Positions 1 through 8,791 of a DNA stretch of 64,000 nt are shown here, one piece after another. The position numbers were made by a program, and so were the translations under genes. Origin of the DNA: Candidatus Hermodarchaeum yapensis (lineage in GTDB: Archaea > Asgardarchaeota > Hermodarchaeia > Hermodarchaeales > Hermodarchaeaceae); assembly GCA_016840405.1 (NCBI GenBank), contig JAEOSK010000003.1, forward strand, positions 1-64,000. The letters are read 5' to 3'. Every line of letters begins with the position of its first letter. The first letter of the stretch is position 1. The notes below the pieces were generated by a model. It searched no databases and had not been told where the DNA came from. It worked only from the letters and a program-made list of their open reading frames with translations.

Positions 1-303
1 CGGGCGGATGTCGTCTACGCTTGGCCCAGCACGGAAATGGCTGTGATGGGTCCAGAGGGCGCTGCTAACATTATTTTCCGTCGAGAAATTGAGAAAGCCA
101 AGGACCCTGAAGCAGCCAGAGCGAAGCGCATCGCTGAGTACCGAGAACGATTCGCCAATCCCTACTCGGGTGCGGTTCGGGGATTCATTGACGAAGTGAT
201 TGAACCTGCTGTGACTCGTTCACGCATCATTGCTGCCCTTGAAATGCTCCGCACGAAACGGCAATCCCTCCCGCGTAAAAAGCACGGTAACTGTCCACTC
301 TAG
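1..303 (+). CDS. Acyl-CoA carboxylase carboxyltransferase (beta/12S) subunit, C-terminal fragment
   Basis: The frame is open from the first base, so the gene starts outside the window; about 100 C-terminal residues are visible. The stretch VVYAWPSTEMAVMGPEGA followed by NIIFRREI is the signature C-terminal crotonase-fold region of propionyl-CoA carboxylase beta, methylmalonyl-CoA decarboxylase alpha and transcarboxylase 12S chains. It would move a carboxyl group between biotin and an acyl-CoA, most likely propionyl-/methylmalonyl-CoA given the mutase genes downstream. The 5S-type chain and biotin carrier that follow after one intervening gene suggest one complex. The exact substrate cannot be told from the fragment. 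Confidence 0.9.
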   Translation, partial: RADVVYAWPSTEMAVMGPEGAANIIFRREIEKAKDPEAARAKRIAEYRERFANPYSGAVRGFIDEVIEPAVTRSRIIAALEMLRTKRQSLPRKKHGNCPL

Positions 304-435
304 AACGCATTGAAACAGACTTCAATTATTCATTCCGAGTTGAACAAACTGCATAACCTTATAATGATGTTCTATGAAAACTCCGTAACTGATTGCCCTA
401 GCTGTTTCTAGTGGTAATCAAGGGAGTAATCAAGG

Positions 436-1011
436 ATGCATTGTTCAAGTTGTGGTGCAAAGCTCACCGAGTCAGATCAATTCTGCTATCGTTGTGGTGC
501 ACCAGTTACACCAACCGATGCTGCAGCTCCTAAACGTGTCCCTGCAGCGACTCAGATTCCGCCTCCAACCACTCCTGTTTACCTTGGTGACATCTTCAGT
601 TATGCAGGATTTTGGAAGCGTTTTGCTGCTTGGCTTCTCGATGGTCTTATCCTCTTTGCTATCGGTTTAGCTGTTAGTTTCGCATTTGATCTTGTGTACT
701 TTCTAACTCCAATCCCATTCCTTTGGTATGTGATTATTTCCGATTTTCTAATAGGAATTTTTGCTAGCCTTCTATACTATTCAATCTTTGAAAGTTCATC
801 ACATCAAGCGACACCCGGAAAAATGGCGTTGGGCATCATCGTCACTGACATTGCTGGTCAACGAATTTCCTTCGGGCGTGCAGTCGCTCGTGACTTATCC
901 AAGATCGTCTCTGTACTAACATTAGGCATTGGATATCTCATCATCGGATTCACCGATGAAAAACGGGGACTTCACGACTATATTGCAGGAACCTTAGTCA
1001 TCAACAAGTAA
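436..1011 (+). CDS. Zinc-ribbon RDD-family membrane protein
   Basis: A 191-residue protein. Residues 3-20 form a zinc ribbon with cysteines 3, 6, 17 and 20. A Pro/Ala linker follows, then an RDD domain from about residue 55 with three hydrophobic segments (near 63-82, 95-118, 155-172); the opening FWKRFAAWLLDGLIL and the TPGKMALGI stretch are typical. RDD proteins are integral membrane proteins of mostly unknown or transport-related role. It lies between carboxylase genes on the same strand but has no evident link to them. A box TTATAATG near 360 could be its promoter. Confidence 0.85.
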   Translation: MHCSSCGAKLTESDQFCYRCGAPVTPTDAAAPKRVPAATQIPPPTTPVYLGDIFSYAGFWKRFAAWLLDGLILFAIGLAVSFAFDLVYFLTPIPFLWYVIISDFLIGIFASLLYYSIFESSSHQATPGKMALGIIVTDIAGQRISFGRAVARDLSKIVSVLTLGIGYLIIGFTDEKRGLHDYIAGTLVINK

Positions 1012-1209
1012 GGTCACCCACTGGCCTTTCCCTCCTTTCTTTCCTAGGATATCTGCGAAAGCTGGCATTCCCAGTCAAAGGTACAACATTATTCGAAGAG
1101 AGAACGGCTAAAATGGGGTTGCCATAATGGAGAGGCAGAAGACTAAAAACCCCCAGCCTTCAATAGCACCTATCCCAAACGAGAATATGAACTGAGAGGT
1201 GTAATCACG

Positions 1210-2721
1210 GTGCCAAAGACTCCATTTAAGCCGATTCGATTTACTGACACCACATTTCGTGATGCTCATCAATCTCTGCTTGCCACACGCATGCGAACCG
1301 AGGATATGCTTCCTATTGCGGAAAAAATGGATCAAGTGGGCTTTCATTCTATGGAAGTGTGGGGTGGAGCCACCTTTGATGCTCCGCTGCGATTTCTGAA
1401 AGAAAACCCTTGGGAGCGTCTTCGACAACTCCAAGCTGTTATCAAGAAAACGAAGCTTCAGATGTTACTCCGAGGGCAAAACATCGTGGGGTACCGCCAT
1501 TATCCTGATGATACTGTTCGGAAATTCGTCGAGCTTGCGGCGAAAAATGGGATTGATATCTTTCGAGTTTTTGATGCACTAAATGATCCACGGAATATGA
1601 AAACGGCACTGAAGGCTGTTCATAAAGCGGGGGCACACGCTCAACTAAGTTTCAGCTACACGATTAGTCCAGTTCATAATGTCGAAACTTTCGTGGAACA
1701 AGCCAAGAATCTTGAAGCCATGGGAGCAGATTCAATTTGCATTAAAGACATGGCCGGACTCCTCAGCCCCTTCATTGCCCGTGAACTAGTTACTCGCCTG
1801 AAAGAAGAAATCAGTGTTCCAATCCAACTCCATTCTCATTACACCTCGGGAATGGCAAGTATGTCTTACTTGGAAGCCATTCAATCAGGCGTAGATGTCG
1901 TGGATACCGCGATATCCTCCCTTGCCCAGTCAACTTCACAGCCTCCTTGTGAAAGTCTGGTAGCAGTACTCGAGGGAACCCCATGGGATTCCAAACTTGA
2001 CTTAGTACTTCTATCAGAAATTGCCACATACATTCAGAATGTCCGTGAGCGATATGAGGCTTATGAGTGTGGACTCGTCGGTGTTGACACAAACGTCTTA
2101 CAATTCCAAGTTCCCGGAGGCATGATGTCCAACCTTGTTAATCAGCTTCGTGAACAAAACGCTCTAGACCGCTTACAAGATGTACTCGATGAAGTACCTC
2201 GTGTCCGTAAAGAACTGGGCTATCCACCATTGGTGACACCCTCCAGTCAGATAGTCGGGACTCAAGCTACCCTCAATGTTCTCCTTGGAAAACGGTACAA
2301 GACCATTCCAGAGGAAGTGAAACAATACGTCCGCGGATATTATGGACGGCCTCCTGCTCCAATTGACCCGAAGATTCAGAAGATAGTAATCGGTGACGAA
2401 GAACCCATTACGTGTCGTCCAGCAGACCTACTTGAATCTGCCATTCCCACAGCGCGGAAAGAGTTGAAAGGAATTACTTCAGAAATGGAAGACATCATCG
2501 CTTACATTTTGTTTCCTCAGCCAGCCCTTGAGTTTTTTGAGCACCGACAACAACAGGAAGCATTAGGACAATTAACACCCGACCTACTTGCAGTGATAAC
2601 GGCAACCCTTCTCGAAGCCCAACCCGAGCCAGTAAAAATGCCCACAATACGTCGCCCCAATGCAAATGCTTCAAATCCATGGGTCCTTGCCGGACGCCGT
2701 GAAGCCATGGGATATGATTGA
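1210..2721 (+). CDS. Transcarboxylase 5S / pyruvate carboxylase subunit B / oxaloacetate decarboxylase alpha-type carboxyltransferase
   Basis: GTG start with GAGAGGTG upstream; 503 residues, normal for the family. The TIM-barrel HMGL-like domain opens with FTDTTFRDAHQSL (residues 11-23, metal-binding Asp13). The lysine that becomes carbamylated is K179 in ICIKDMAGLL, and the metal ligands H208 and H210 sit in HSHYTSG. The conserved PYC/OADA domain fills the C-terminal third; no biotin domain is attached, because the carrier is the next gene. Such chains exchange CO2 between carboxybiotin and pyruvate/oxaloacetate. Next to a 12S-type chain and a carrier, a methylmalonyl-CoA:pyruvate transcarboxylase role is attractive, but pyruvate carboxylase or decarboxylase use stays open. 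Confidence 0.88.
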   Translation: MPKTPFKPIRFTDTTFRDAHQSLLATRMRTEDMLPIAEKMDQVGFHSMEVWGGATFDAPLRFLKENPWERLRQLQAVIKKTKLQMLLRGQNIVGYRHYPDDTVRKFVELAAKNGIDIFRVFDALNDPRNMKTALKAVHKAGAHAQLSFSYTISPVHNVETFVEQAKNLEAMGADSICIKDMAGLLSPFIARELVTRLKEEISVPIQLHSHYTSGMASMSYLEAIQSGVDVVDTAISSLAQSTSQPPCESLVAVLEGTPWDSKLDLVLLSEIATYIQNVRERYEAYECGLVGVDTNVLQFQVPGGMMSNLVNQLREQNALDRLQDVLDEVPRVRKELGYPPLVTPSSQIVGTQATLNVLLGKRYKTIPEEVKQYVRGYYGRPPAPIDPKIQKIVIGDEEPITCRPADLLESAIPTARKELKGITSEMEDIIAYILFPQPALEFFEHRQQQEALGQLTPDLLAVITATLLEAQPEPVKMPTIRRPNANASNPWVLAGRREAMGYD

Positions 2722-2744
2722 GATACACTCTGGGAGGAGAACAC

Positions 2745-3314
2745 GTGCCACGAAAATACGAACTAACAATAAACAACACGACCATTACCGTAGAAGTCGA
2801 TGGTCCCAACAAAGGCATCTTCAATGTGACTGTCGGCGAAGCCACATTTCCCGTAACAGTGACTGATGGAGATCGCAGCACTGGCACCTTCAAAGTTTCC
2901 GTAGGTGACACAACACACACAGTACATGTCACACCAAATCCAGACACATCCGATTTCACCCTCAAAATTAAACAACAGAAATACGCTGCTGAACTCAAAT
3001 CCCTAACCCGACCATCAGCTTTTAGTTTTCAAGCATTCCCTTCCAAACCCATTACCACCACTCCGCAGAAGCCCACTACCGTTGTGCCTGAAGCAGCTGA
3101 ACCAGGCACTGTGACAGCACCTCTACCAGGACGAGTACTCGATGTCCGAGTGAAAGAAAACCAGAAGGTTAAGACTGGTGAGGTTCTTCTTGTTCTTGAA
3201 GCCATGAAGATGGCAAATGAAATTCGTGCACCACAAGGAGGGATGGTTCGTACACTGCATGTTCAAGCAGGAGACACAGTCGAGAAGGGTCAGCCAATGG
3301 TTAGTCTTCAATAG
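2745..3314 (+). CDS. Biotin carboxyl carrier protein
   Basis: I place the start at GTG 2745 because GGGAGGA (2731-2737) lies seven bases before it; the longer TTG frame would overlap the previous stop. About 189 residues. The first 90 residues are beta-rich and repetitive (KYELTINN, TFPVTVTD, THTVHVTP). A Thr/Pro linker follows, then a biotinyl domain with EAMKM; biotin would attach to K155. It follows the 5S-type gene by 23 bases, so the two are surely co-expressed. It would shuttle carboxyl groups between the carboxyltransferase chains. Confidence 0.93.
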   Translation: MPRKYELTINNTTITVEVDGPNKGIFNVTVGEATFPVTVTDGDRSTGTFKVSVGDTTHTVHVTPNPDTSDFTLKIKQQKYAAELKSLTRPSAFSFQAFPSKPITTTPQKPTTVVPEAAEPGTVTAPLPGRVLDVRVKENQKVKTGEVLLVLEAMKMANEIRAPQGGMVRTLHVQAGDTVEKGQPMVSLQ

Positions 3315-3404
3315 ACTGATTGCGAATTGTGCAAATACAACCAAGAAGCCACGAAATGTGGAGAAGACTTTTTTATCAAAATCGAATCATCTTCTTTTGG
3401 GGTT

Positions 3405-3548
3405 ATGATCGACATGGCCTGTCCAATGTATGATTCTACGAATAATATGTGCCAACAATTGCAAAGGAATTTCCCGGAAGGTGCTCAAACTCCCTGTGAG
3501 TTTGTCAACGACCCTTCCAAATGTCCAATTTGCATGATGTCCTCCTAA
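3405..3548 (+). CDS. Small cysteine-rich protein
   Basis: A 47-residue frame from ATG 3405. It has five cysteines in MACPMY, NMCQQLQ, TPCEF and KCPICMM, a spacing that suggests metal or Fe-S binding, though no family is recognised. It lies between the biotin carrier and the mutase on the same strand. A longer in-frame start at 3327 is possible, but the added residues look non-coding. No clear ribosome-binding site is seen, so the call is tentative. Confidence 0.5.
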   Translation: MIDMACPMYDSTNNMCQQLQRNFPEGAQTPCEFVNDPSKCPICMMSS

Positions 3549-3730
3549 ACATCTCATGTGAAATTTCTTCTTTTCAACGAATAGGCAACGCCATTCTAGT
3601 TCATAGTAGATGTATGAGAACCAACTTTGTATACTGCCAAAACCATTAAAACAACCATAGACGTATCTGAACCAGACCCTCTCAAGCATTAACAAGCTCA
3701 AAACTGCTCCAACCTGAGCTAGCCTTTAGG

Positions 3731-5419
3731 ATGGCGCATTCTATGGTCACGAAAGAAAAATCAGACGTTTCCCAGCAAAAGCGCGAGTGGGAAAAAAACA
3801 CGCTAAAGAAGACCTTAGAAAAATCACCTGAAAGAAGAGAGCGATTCATAACTACCTCCAGTCGCCCTATCGCCCGGCTCTACAGCCCAACTGATATGGC
3901 GAACCTCGATTATGATCGGGATCTCGGATTTCCAGGAGAATACCCTTACACGCGTGGTGTTTACCCCACCATGTATCGTGGTCGTTTCTGGACAATGCGA
4001 ATGTTCGCAGGATTTGGCACTGCCGAACAAACCAACGCACGATATAGGTATTTACTTGAGCAAGGGCAAACTGGGCTTAGTGTTGCTTTCCATTTACCAA
4101 CCATCCAAGGTCTAGATTCGGATGATCCTATGTCAACCGGAGAAATTGGCGTGTGTGGCGTAGCAATCGATTCACTAGCTGATATGGAAATTTTGTTTTC
4201 TCAGATTCCACTCAATAAAGTCACAACCTCGATGACCATCAATGCACCAGCTGCTGTCCTCCTTTGTTTCTATATTGCAGCTGCAGAAAAACAAGGTGTA
4301 TCATCGACACAGATAGGTGGAACTATCCAAAACGACATACTGAAAGAATACCAGGCTCAAAAAACCTGGATCTTCCCACCAGACCCATCCATGCGCATCA
4401 TTACGAACACCCTTGAGTATTGCACAAAAAACGTACCACGATGGAACACCATAAGCATTAGTGGGTATCATATTCGTGAAGCAGGCAGTACAGCTGTGCA
4501 AGAACTTGCTTTTACCCTCGCTAATGGCCTCGCCTATGTGAAGGCGGGGGTTGATGCTGGATTAAAAGTTGACGATTTTGCCCCCCGACTGTCCTTCTTT
4601 TTTGACAGCCATCTTGATTTGTTTGAAGAAGTAGCCAAGTTCCGAGCTGCTCGTCGCATTTGGGCTCGTGAAATGCATGAACGATTTAACGCAAAAAGCC
4701 CACGCTCCTATTTACTTCGATTCCATACCCAAACTGCCGGTGTCAGTTTGACCGCCCAGCAACCAGAAAATAATATTATCAGAACAACCATTCAGGCGCT
4801 GGCAGCCGTGTTGGGTGGAACCCAATCCCTTCACACAAATTCAATGGATGAGGCCTGGGCACTACCTACAGAAAAAGCAGCTACCATCGCTCTTCGCACT
4901 CAACAAATCCTTGCTCATGAGAGTGGTGTAGCAAACACGATTGATCCATTAGGGGGCTCTTACTTTATCGAGTCGCTCACCAACGAAATGGAAGAAGAAA
5001 CGTACAAATATTTCGACCGCATTGATAAATTGGGGGGCGTAGTTGAGGCAATTAAGAAGGGCTTCTTCCAACGGGAAATCGCGGATGCAGCATTTCGGTA
5101 TCAACGCGAAATCGAAGAGAAAGAACGAACTATTGTCGGAGTAAACGACTACATCACAGATGATATGTTAGAAATTCCAGTTCTAAAAATCGATCCCGAA
5201 GTAGAGCGAACTCAACTCGCACGGTTACGCAAAACCCGAAAAACACGCAATAATAAGAAAGTCGATCAATTACTAAGCCGATTACAGAAAGCCGCTGAAG
5301 GAACAGAGAATATGCTTCCACATATTTTAGCAGCGGTTAGAGAGTATGCAACCGTTGGTGAGGTGTGCAACGCATTACGTGAGGTATTTGGCGAATATCA
5401 GGAACCCATAATATTCTGA
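3731..5419 (+). CDS. mcmA1: Methylmalonyl-CoA mutase, large (catalytic) subunit
   Basis: 562 residues, the size of archaeal split mutase large chains. The substrate-binding TIM barrel is clear: [50 protein letters not shown] and the C-terminal [19 protein letters not shown] plus [13 protein letters not shown]. No B12-binding domain is attached; that is the next gene, 25 bases away. The enzyme interconverts (R)-methylmalonyl-CoA and succinyl-CoA using adenosylcobalamin. The start ATG at 3731 could be replaced by ATG at residue 5. The upstream 180 bases hold no other gene I can support. Confidence 0.96.
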   Translation: MAHSMVTKEKSDVSQQKREWEKNTLKKTLEKSPERRERFITTSSRPIARLYSPTDMANLDYDRDLGFPGEYPYTRGVYPTMYRGRFWTMRMFAGFGTAEQTNARYRYLLEQGQTGLSVAFHLPTIQGLDSDDPMSTGEIGVCGVAIDSLADMEILFSQIPLNKVTTSMTINAPAAVLLCFYIAAAEKQGVSSTQIGGTIQNDILKEYQAQKTWIFPPDPSMRIITNTLEYCTKNVPRWNTISISGYHIREAGSTAVQELAFTLANGLAYVKAGVDAGLKVDDFAPRLSFFFDSHLDLFEEVAKFRAARRIWAREMHERFNAKSPRSYLLRFHTQTAGVSLTAQQPENNIIRTTIQALAAVLGGTQSLHTNSMDEAWALPTEKAATIALRTQQILAHESGVANTIDPLGGSYFIESLTNEMEEETYKYFDRIDKLGGVVEAIKKGFFQREIADAAFRYQREIEEKERTIVGVNDYITDDMLEIPVLKIDPEVERTQLARLRKTRKTRNNKKVDQLLSRLQKAAEGTENMLPHILAAVREYATVGEVCNALREVFGEYQEPIIF

Positions 5420-5444
5420 CACAAAAAACGATGAGTTGAACTGT

Positions 5445-5846
5445 ATGACAGAAGCAGAACAAAAAATTCGGGTGTTGATTGCTAAACCCGGTCTTGATGG
5501 ACATGATCGCGGGGCAAAGGTAGTTGCTCGTGCCCTAAGGGATGCTGGTTTCGAAGTTATTTACACTGGATTACGTCAAACACCTGAACAAATTGCAGAA
5601 GCAGCACTACAAGAGGATGTTACCGTTGTCGGTTTGAGTATCCTCTCTGGGGCCCATATGCGTCTCTTTCCAGAGATAATGAAGTTGTTGAAAGAAAGAG
5701 GTATGGATGACACCCTTGTGATAGCAGGTGGCATCATTCCCGAGGATGACATTAAACCATTGAAGAAGCTTGGAATTAAGGCAATTTTTGGTCCTGGAAC
5801 CCCAACCACCGAAATTGTCGAATACATTCGGACAAACGCCAAATGA
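5445..5846 (+). CDS. mcmA2: Methylmalonyl-CoA mutase, B12-binding small subunit
   Basis: 133 residues from ATG 5445; an earlier in-frame TTG adds only three residues. The cobalamin-binding Rossmann-like domain shows the diagnostic DGHDRG (H20 would be the lower cobalt ligand), GLSILSGAH and the GPGTP turn near the C-terminus. It pairs with the large subunit just upstream to form the functional mutase. The length is typical for archaeal separate small chains. Confidence 0.96.
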   Translation: MTEAEQKIRVLIAKPGLDGHDRGAKVVARALRDAGFEVIYTGLRQTPEQIAEAALQEDVTVVGLSILSGAHMRLFPEIMKLLKERGMDDTLVIAGGIIPEDDIKPLKKLGIKAIFGPGTPTTEIVEYIRTNAK

Positions 5847-5901
5847 ATAAACGGAGGACACTGTTGCACACTTTAGGAGTACCGTGGGTGAGGCTGTTTT
5901 C

Positions 5902-6867
5902 ATGACCCAGGATACACGTAAACTGATTAAACAGCTCTTGAAGGGTAATCGTCGTGCAGCAGCTCGCCTAATGACCCTTGCTGAATCTATGTCCCCCGAA
6001 GCCCACGCCGCAATCAAACAATTGTATCCGCATACAGGAAAAGCGCATATTATCGGCGTGACCGGACCTCCAGGCTCCGGAAAAAGCACTCTCGTGGATA
6101 AACTCATCGAAGAATTTCGCGCTCAAGGTCGCACGGTCGGGGTCGTAGCCGTTGATCCCAGCAGTCCTTTCACTGGTGGTGCCCTACTCGGAGACCGAAT
6201 CCGAATGAACCGATTCGCTTCGGACCACGACGTCTTTATTCGCAGCATGGGTTCTCGAGGAAGCTTAGGGGGACTTGCCTGGGCAACCCACGATGTCGTT
6301 CATATACTCGACGCTCTTGGAAAGGACATTATCATTGTCGAAACTGTAGGAGCAGGTCAGGCCGAGGTAGATATTATTCAAATTGCTGAAACAGTCGTCC
6401 TCTTATCTGTCCCCGGGCTAGGCGATGACATCCAGACTATCAAAGCAGGAATCATGGAGATTGGCAATGTTTTTGTCATCAATAAAGCCGATTTGGATGG
6501 CGCGGATCGTCGATATGCTGAACTTCAAATGGCTTTAGAGCTAGATAGGAAACCCGATGGATGGCAACCACCCATTCTCAAAGCCATAGCTACGACCGGT
6601 GAAGGGGTAAGTGAGGTGGTAAAGGCGATTCAGAGTCACCATGACTACCTCATCGAGAGTGGGGAAATCGCCCAAAACCGTGAGCGCCGGTATTGTGCAC
6701 AGCTGGAAACCATAGTGGAACACAGCTTCATACGAAAACTATTCGTAGAGCCTGAAGAACAAGCCCTCTTTCAACAACTTGTCCAAGAAGTGAATGAACG
6801 AAAAACGGACCCGTACACTGCAGCTGAACGGCTGATTTTGCATCTAATCAAACAAAAGGGAAACTAA
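5902..6867 (+). CDS. meaB: MeaB/ArgK-type GTPase, methylmalonyl-CoA mutase chaperone
   Basis: About 321 residues. Walker A GPPGSGKST, DPSSPFTGGALLGDRIRM, VETVGAGQAEVDI and NKADLDGADRR are hallmarks of the MeaB G3E GTPases that gate cobalamin loading and protect the mutase from inactivation. I prefer ATG 5902, with GGTGAGG eight bases before it; GTG 5884, preceded by AGGAG, is an alternative that adds six residues. It follows the mutase small subunit by 55 bases, completing a mutase operon. Confidence 0.95.
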   Translation: MTQDTRKLIKQLLKGNRRAAARLMTLAESMSPEAHAAIKQLYPHTGKAHIIGVTGPPGSGKSTLVDKLIEEFRAQGRTVGVVAVDPSSPFTGGALLGDRIRMNRFASDHDVFIRSMGSRGSLGGLAWATHDVVHILDALGKDIIIVETVGAGQAEVDIIQIAETVVLLSVPGLGDDIQTIKAGIMEIGNVFVINKADLDGADRRYAELQMALELDRKPDGWQPPILKAIATTGEGVSEVVKAIQSHHDYLIESGEIAQNRERRYCAQLETIVEHSFIRKLFVEPEEQALFQQLVQEVNERKTDPYTAAERLILHLIKQKGN

Positions 6868-6875
6868 AAAGCAAA

Positions 6876-7772
6876 CTAAGGTCGTTTTCCGCGAGGTCCG
6901 GATTTTCCATCTAAAGGAGTTCCCAAACCAACAGTAGGCGCTCCACCACGCATGTGGTAAGGAACTTTCAGATATGTTGTGAGTTCGTCTGGTGCAGTGG
7001 TTTTTAGGATTTGTACGAACTTGGATGGCTGTTTCAGTCCTGGTACATCTCCGTATCCCCAGCGTAGCACTTGATCAACTGATCGTTCAAACGCTGTATG
7101 CACTTCGGGATTGGTCCCTCTCCACCCCATTAAAAGCACGAGTGTGTGACCAAATTTTCGCATTTGATTGATTAGACGGCGGAGATAGTTCAGTGCGCGA
7201 TTAGGGGTCACTTCGTCGATGAAGTCGTCTATGTAAGCCATATACATACGAATGCGACCCTTTCCATGGATAGAGGATGAAATATTACTGATCGCCGCGG
7301 GTAATCCATCGACCGATTGGATTTCGTCTGGTTTTCGAGGTGAAATCAGAATATCTGGATTTCCGCCCATTTGCGAAATTCGAACTGGGTAAGATACTTT
7401 CACCAAATCCCGTTCGTGATCGCCAAATCCGCGATACGTGAACATATCAATCCAGGAAAAATGCTTTGTTTTACTAGTGGCAAGGAAGGTTTCAAACGAC
7501 TTAGGGAGTTTTCGCTCACACCACGAAGCGATAGCAACAGGATCAGCATAGGTGGTTACGAGAAGAATTGTTTCCTGATCTTGAACATCATTGGTGAGCC
7601 ATTCAATCATGAGATTAGTTGGATCCGTGAAGGTTTGGTTCTGGACATACATAATCGTAGCAGTCCCAGACATAATGCCAAAATACTGATCAAAGCTCTT
7701 ATTTCCAGTAAAAAGGCGCTGTCGCTTCTCAATGCCTTCTAAAACGATGCTTGAATCAGTTCTTTCACTCAC
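6876..7772 (-). CDS. KaiC/RecA-like protein lacking a clear Walker A motif
   Basis: 298 residues from a GTG start preceded by GGGAGG. The fold resembles archaeal KaiC/RadA-like proteins: FDQYFGIMSGTATIMYVQNQ at the usual ATP-site position, and hydrophobic strands (ETILLVTTY, HTLVLLMGW). The loop that should read GxxGxGK(S/T) is SGTATIMYVQ, so ATP binding is doubtful. The tail is Gly/Pro/basic. It converges with the mutase operon and is divergent from etfB. A role as a regulatory RecA-fold relative is only an inference. Confidence 0.55.
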   Translation of the reverse strand: MSERTDSSIVLEGIEKRQRLFTGNKSFDQYFGIMSGTATIMYVQNQTFTDPTNLMIEWLTNDVQDQETILLVTTYADPVAIASWCERKLPKSFETFLATSKTKHFSWIDMFTYRGFGDHERDLVKVSYPVRISQMGGNPDILISPRKPDEIQSVDGLPAAISNISSSIHGKGRIRMYMAYIDDFIDEVTPNRALNYLRRLINQMRKFGHTLVLLMGWRGTNPEVHTAFERSVDQVLRWGYGDVPGLKQPSKFVQILKTTAPDELTTYLKVPYHMRGGAPTVGLGTPLDGKSGPRGKRP

Positions 7773-7797
7773 GGAATGGTGCCTCCCACCAACGCCG

Positions 7798-7890
7798 TCA
7801 ATTAATGACTAGCAGCAAAAACCATTTAATGAGTTTCCCTCCACCTCGTCGTTCTGCGATTTCCATTACGATTTCTGCGATTTCACTCAT
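7798..7890 (-). CDS. Possible 30-residue leaderless small protein
   Basis: A frame of 30 residues starting MSEIAEIVMEIAERRGGGK and ending in a short hydrophobic tail (KWFLLLVIN). A TATA-like CTTAAAAG lies about 20-25 bases before the ATG, as expected for a leaderless archaeal transcript. It lies just upstream of and on the same strand as the KaiC-like gene. It may be a real small protein, a leader, or chance. Confidence 0.3.
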   Translation of the reverse strand: MSEIAEIVMEIAERRGGGKLIKWFLLLVIN

Positions 7891-7979
7891 GTTGTCGCAG
7901 AGAAGACTTTTAAGCGGAGTAGTTTCGTGTAAGCGCCATCCAATTACCTGAATACCCTCAATGTCGGGGGACAAGTTGT

Positions 7980-8777
7980 ATGAAAATCATCGTCCCTATT
8001 AAACAAGTGCCCGAAATCGCGGAGGTCAAAATCGACCCGGAAACGAAAACCCTGGTTCGTGCTGGGATTCCTTCAATTCTCAATCCCTTTGATGAATTCG
8101 CTGTTGAAGAAGCCGTTCGTATCAAAGAAAAGTTCGGTGAAGGAGAAGTTATCATTATTACCATGGGCCCACCCCAAGCCGAAGACGCACTGAAAAAATG
8201 TCTAGCCATGGGAGGAGACCGCGCAATTCACCTCTCAGACCGAGCATTTGCGGGTGCAGATACCTGGGCAACCGCATACACTATCGCACAAGCCATCAAA
8301 ACAGAAGAGCCCTATGATCTCATCATCTGCGGGAAACAAGCCATTGATGGAGACACCGCCCAAGTGGGACCCGAAATCGCAGAAATTCTCGGCATCCCAC
8401 AAATCACCTACGCCCTGGAAGTTGAAGTGGCAGAGAACAAGAAACGCATCAAAGTACGCCGCGAAACTGATGAGGGATTTGAGGTCGTCGATTGCCGACT
8501 ACCTGCCCTGCTAACAGCGACCAAAGGTCTCAATGAACCCCGGTTACCAAGCCTGATGGCCATTATGAAAGCCGGGAAAAAGGAAATCAAACTCGTCACC
8601 GCCGAAACCTTAGGTGGTGACCCTGAACAATTCGGGCTTCCTGGTTCACCCACACAAGTCGTGGAAGTGTTCACTCCAGAACAGCGATCCGCTGGTATCA
8701 AAATCGATGGCACCGAAGACCCAGAAGGTGCTGCAAAACAACTGGTTGAGTGGCTGCTGAAAAAAGGAGTGATCTAA
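7980..8777 (+). CDS. etfB: Electron transfer flavoprotein beta subunit
   Basis: 265 residues. MKIIVPIKQVPE, NPFDEFAVEEAVRIKE, CGKQAIDGDTAQVGPEIAE and the later ATKGLNEPRLPSL motif identify the ETF beta chain, which binds AMP or a second flavin with the alpha chain. It is followed 14 bases later by the alpha gene. The pair should accept electrons from acyl-CoA dehydrogenases such as the one at 16981. Confidence 0.96.
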   Translation: MKIIVPIKQVPEIAEVKIDPETKTLVRAGIPSILNPFDEFAVEEAVRIKEKFGEGEVIIITMGPPQAEDALKKCLAMGGDRAIHLSDRAFAGADTWATAYTIAQAIKTEEPYDLIICGKQAIDGDTAQVGPEIAEILGIPQITYALEVEVAENKKRIKVRRETDEGFEVVDCRLPALLTATKGLNEPRLPSLMAIMKAGKKEIKLVTAETLGGDPEQFGLPGSPTQVVEVFTPEQRSAGIKIDGTEDPEGAAKQLVEWLLKKGVI

Positions 8778-8791
8778 TCGCGAGGTGACAT

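Noticed and set aside
1126-1197. 23-residue frame before the 5S-type gene
   Set aside because: No ribosome-binding site and no features; it overlaps the leader of the next gene.
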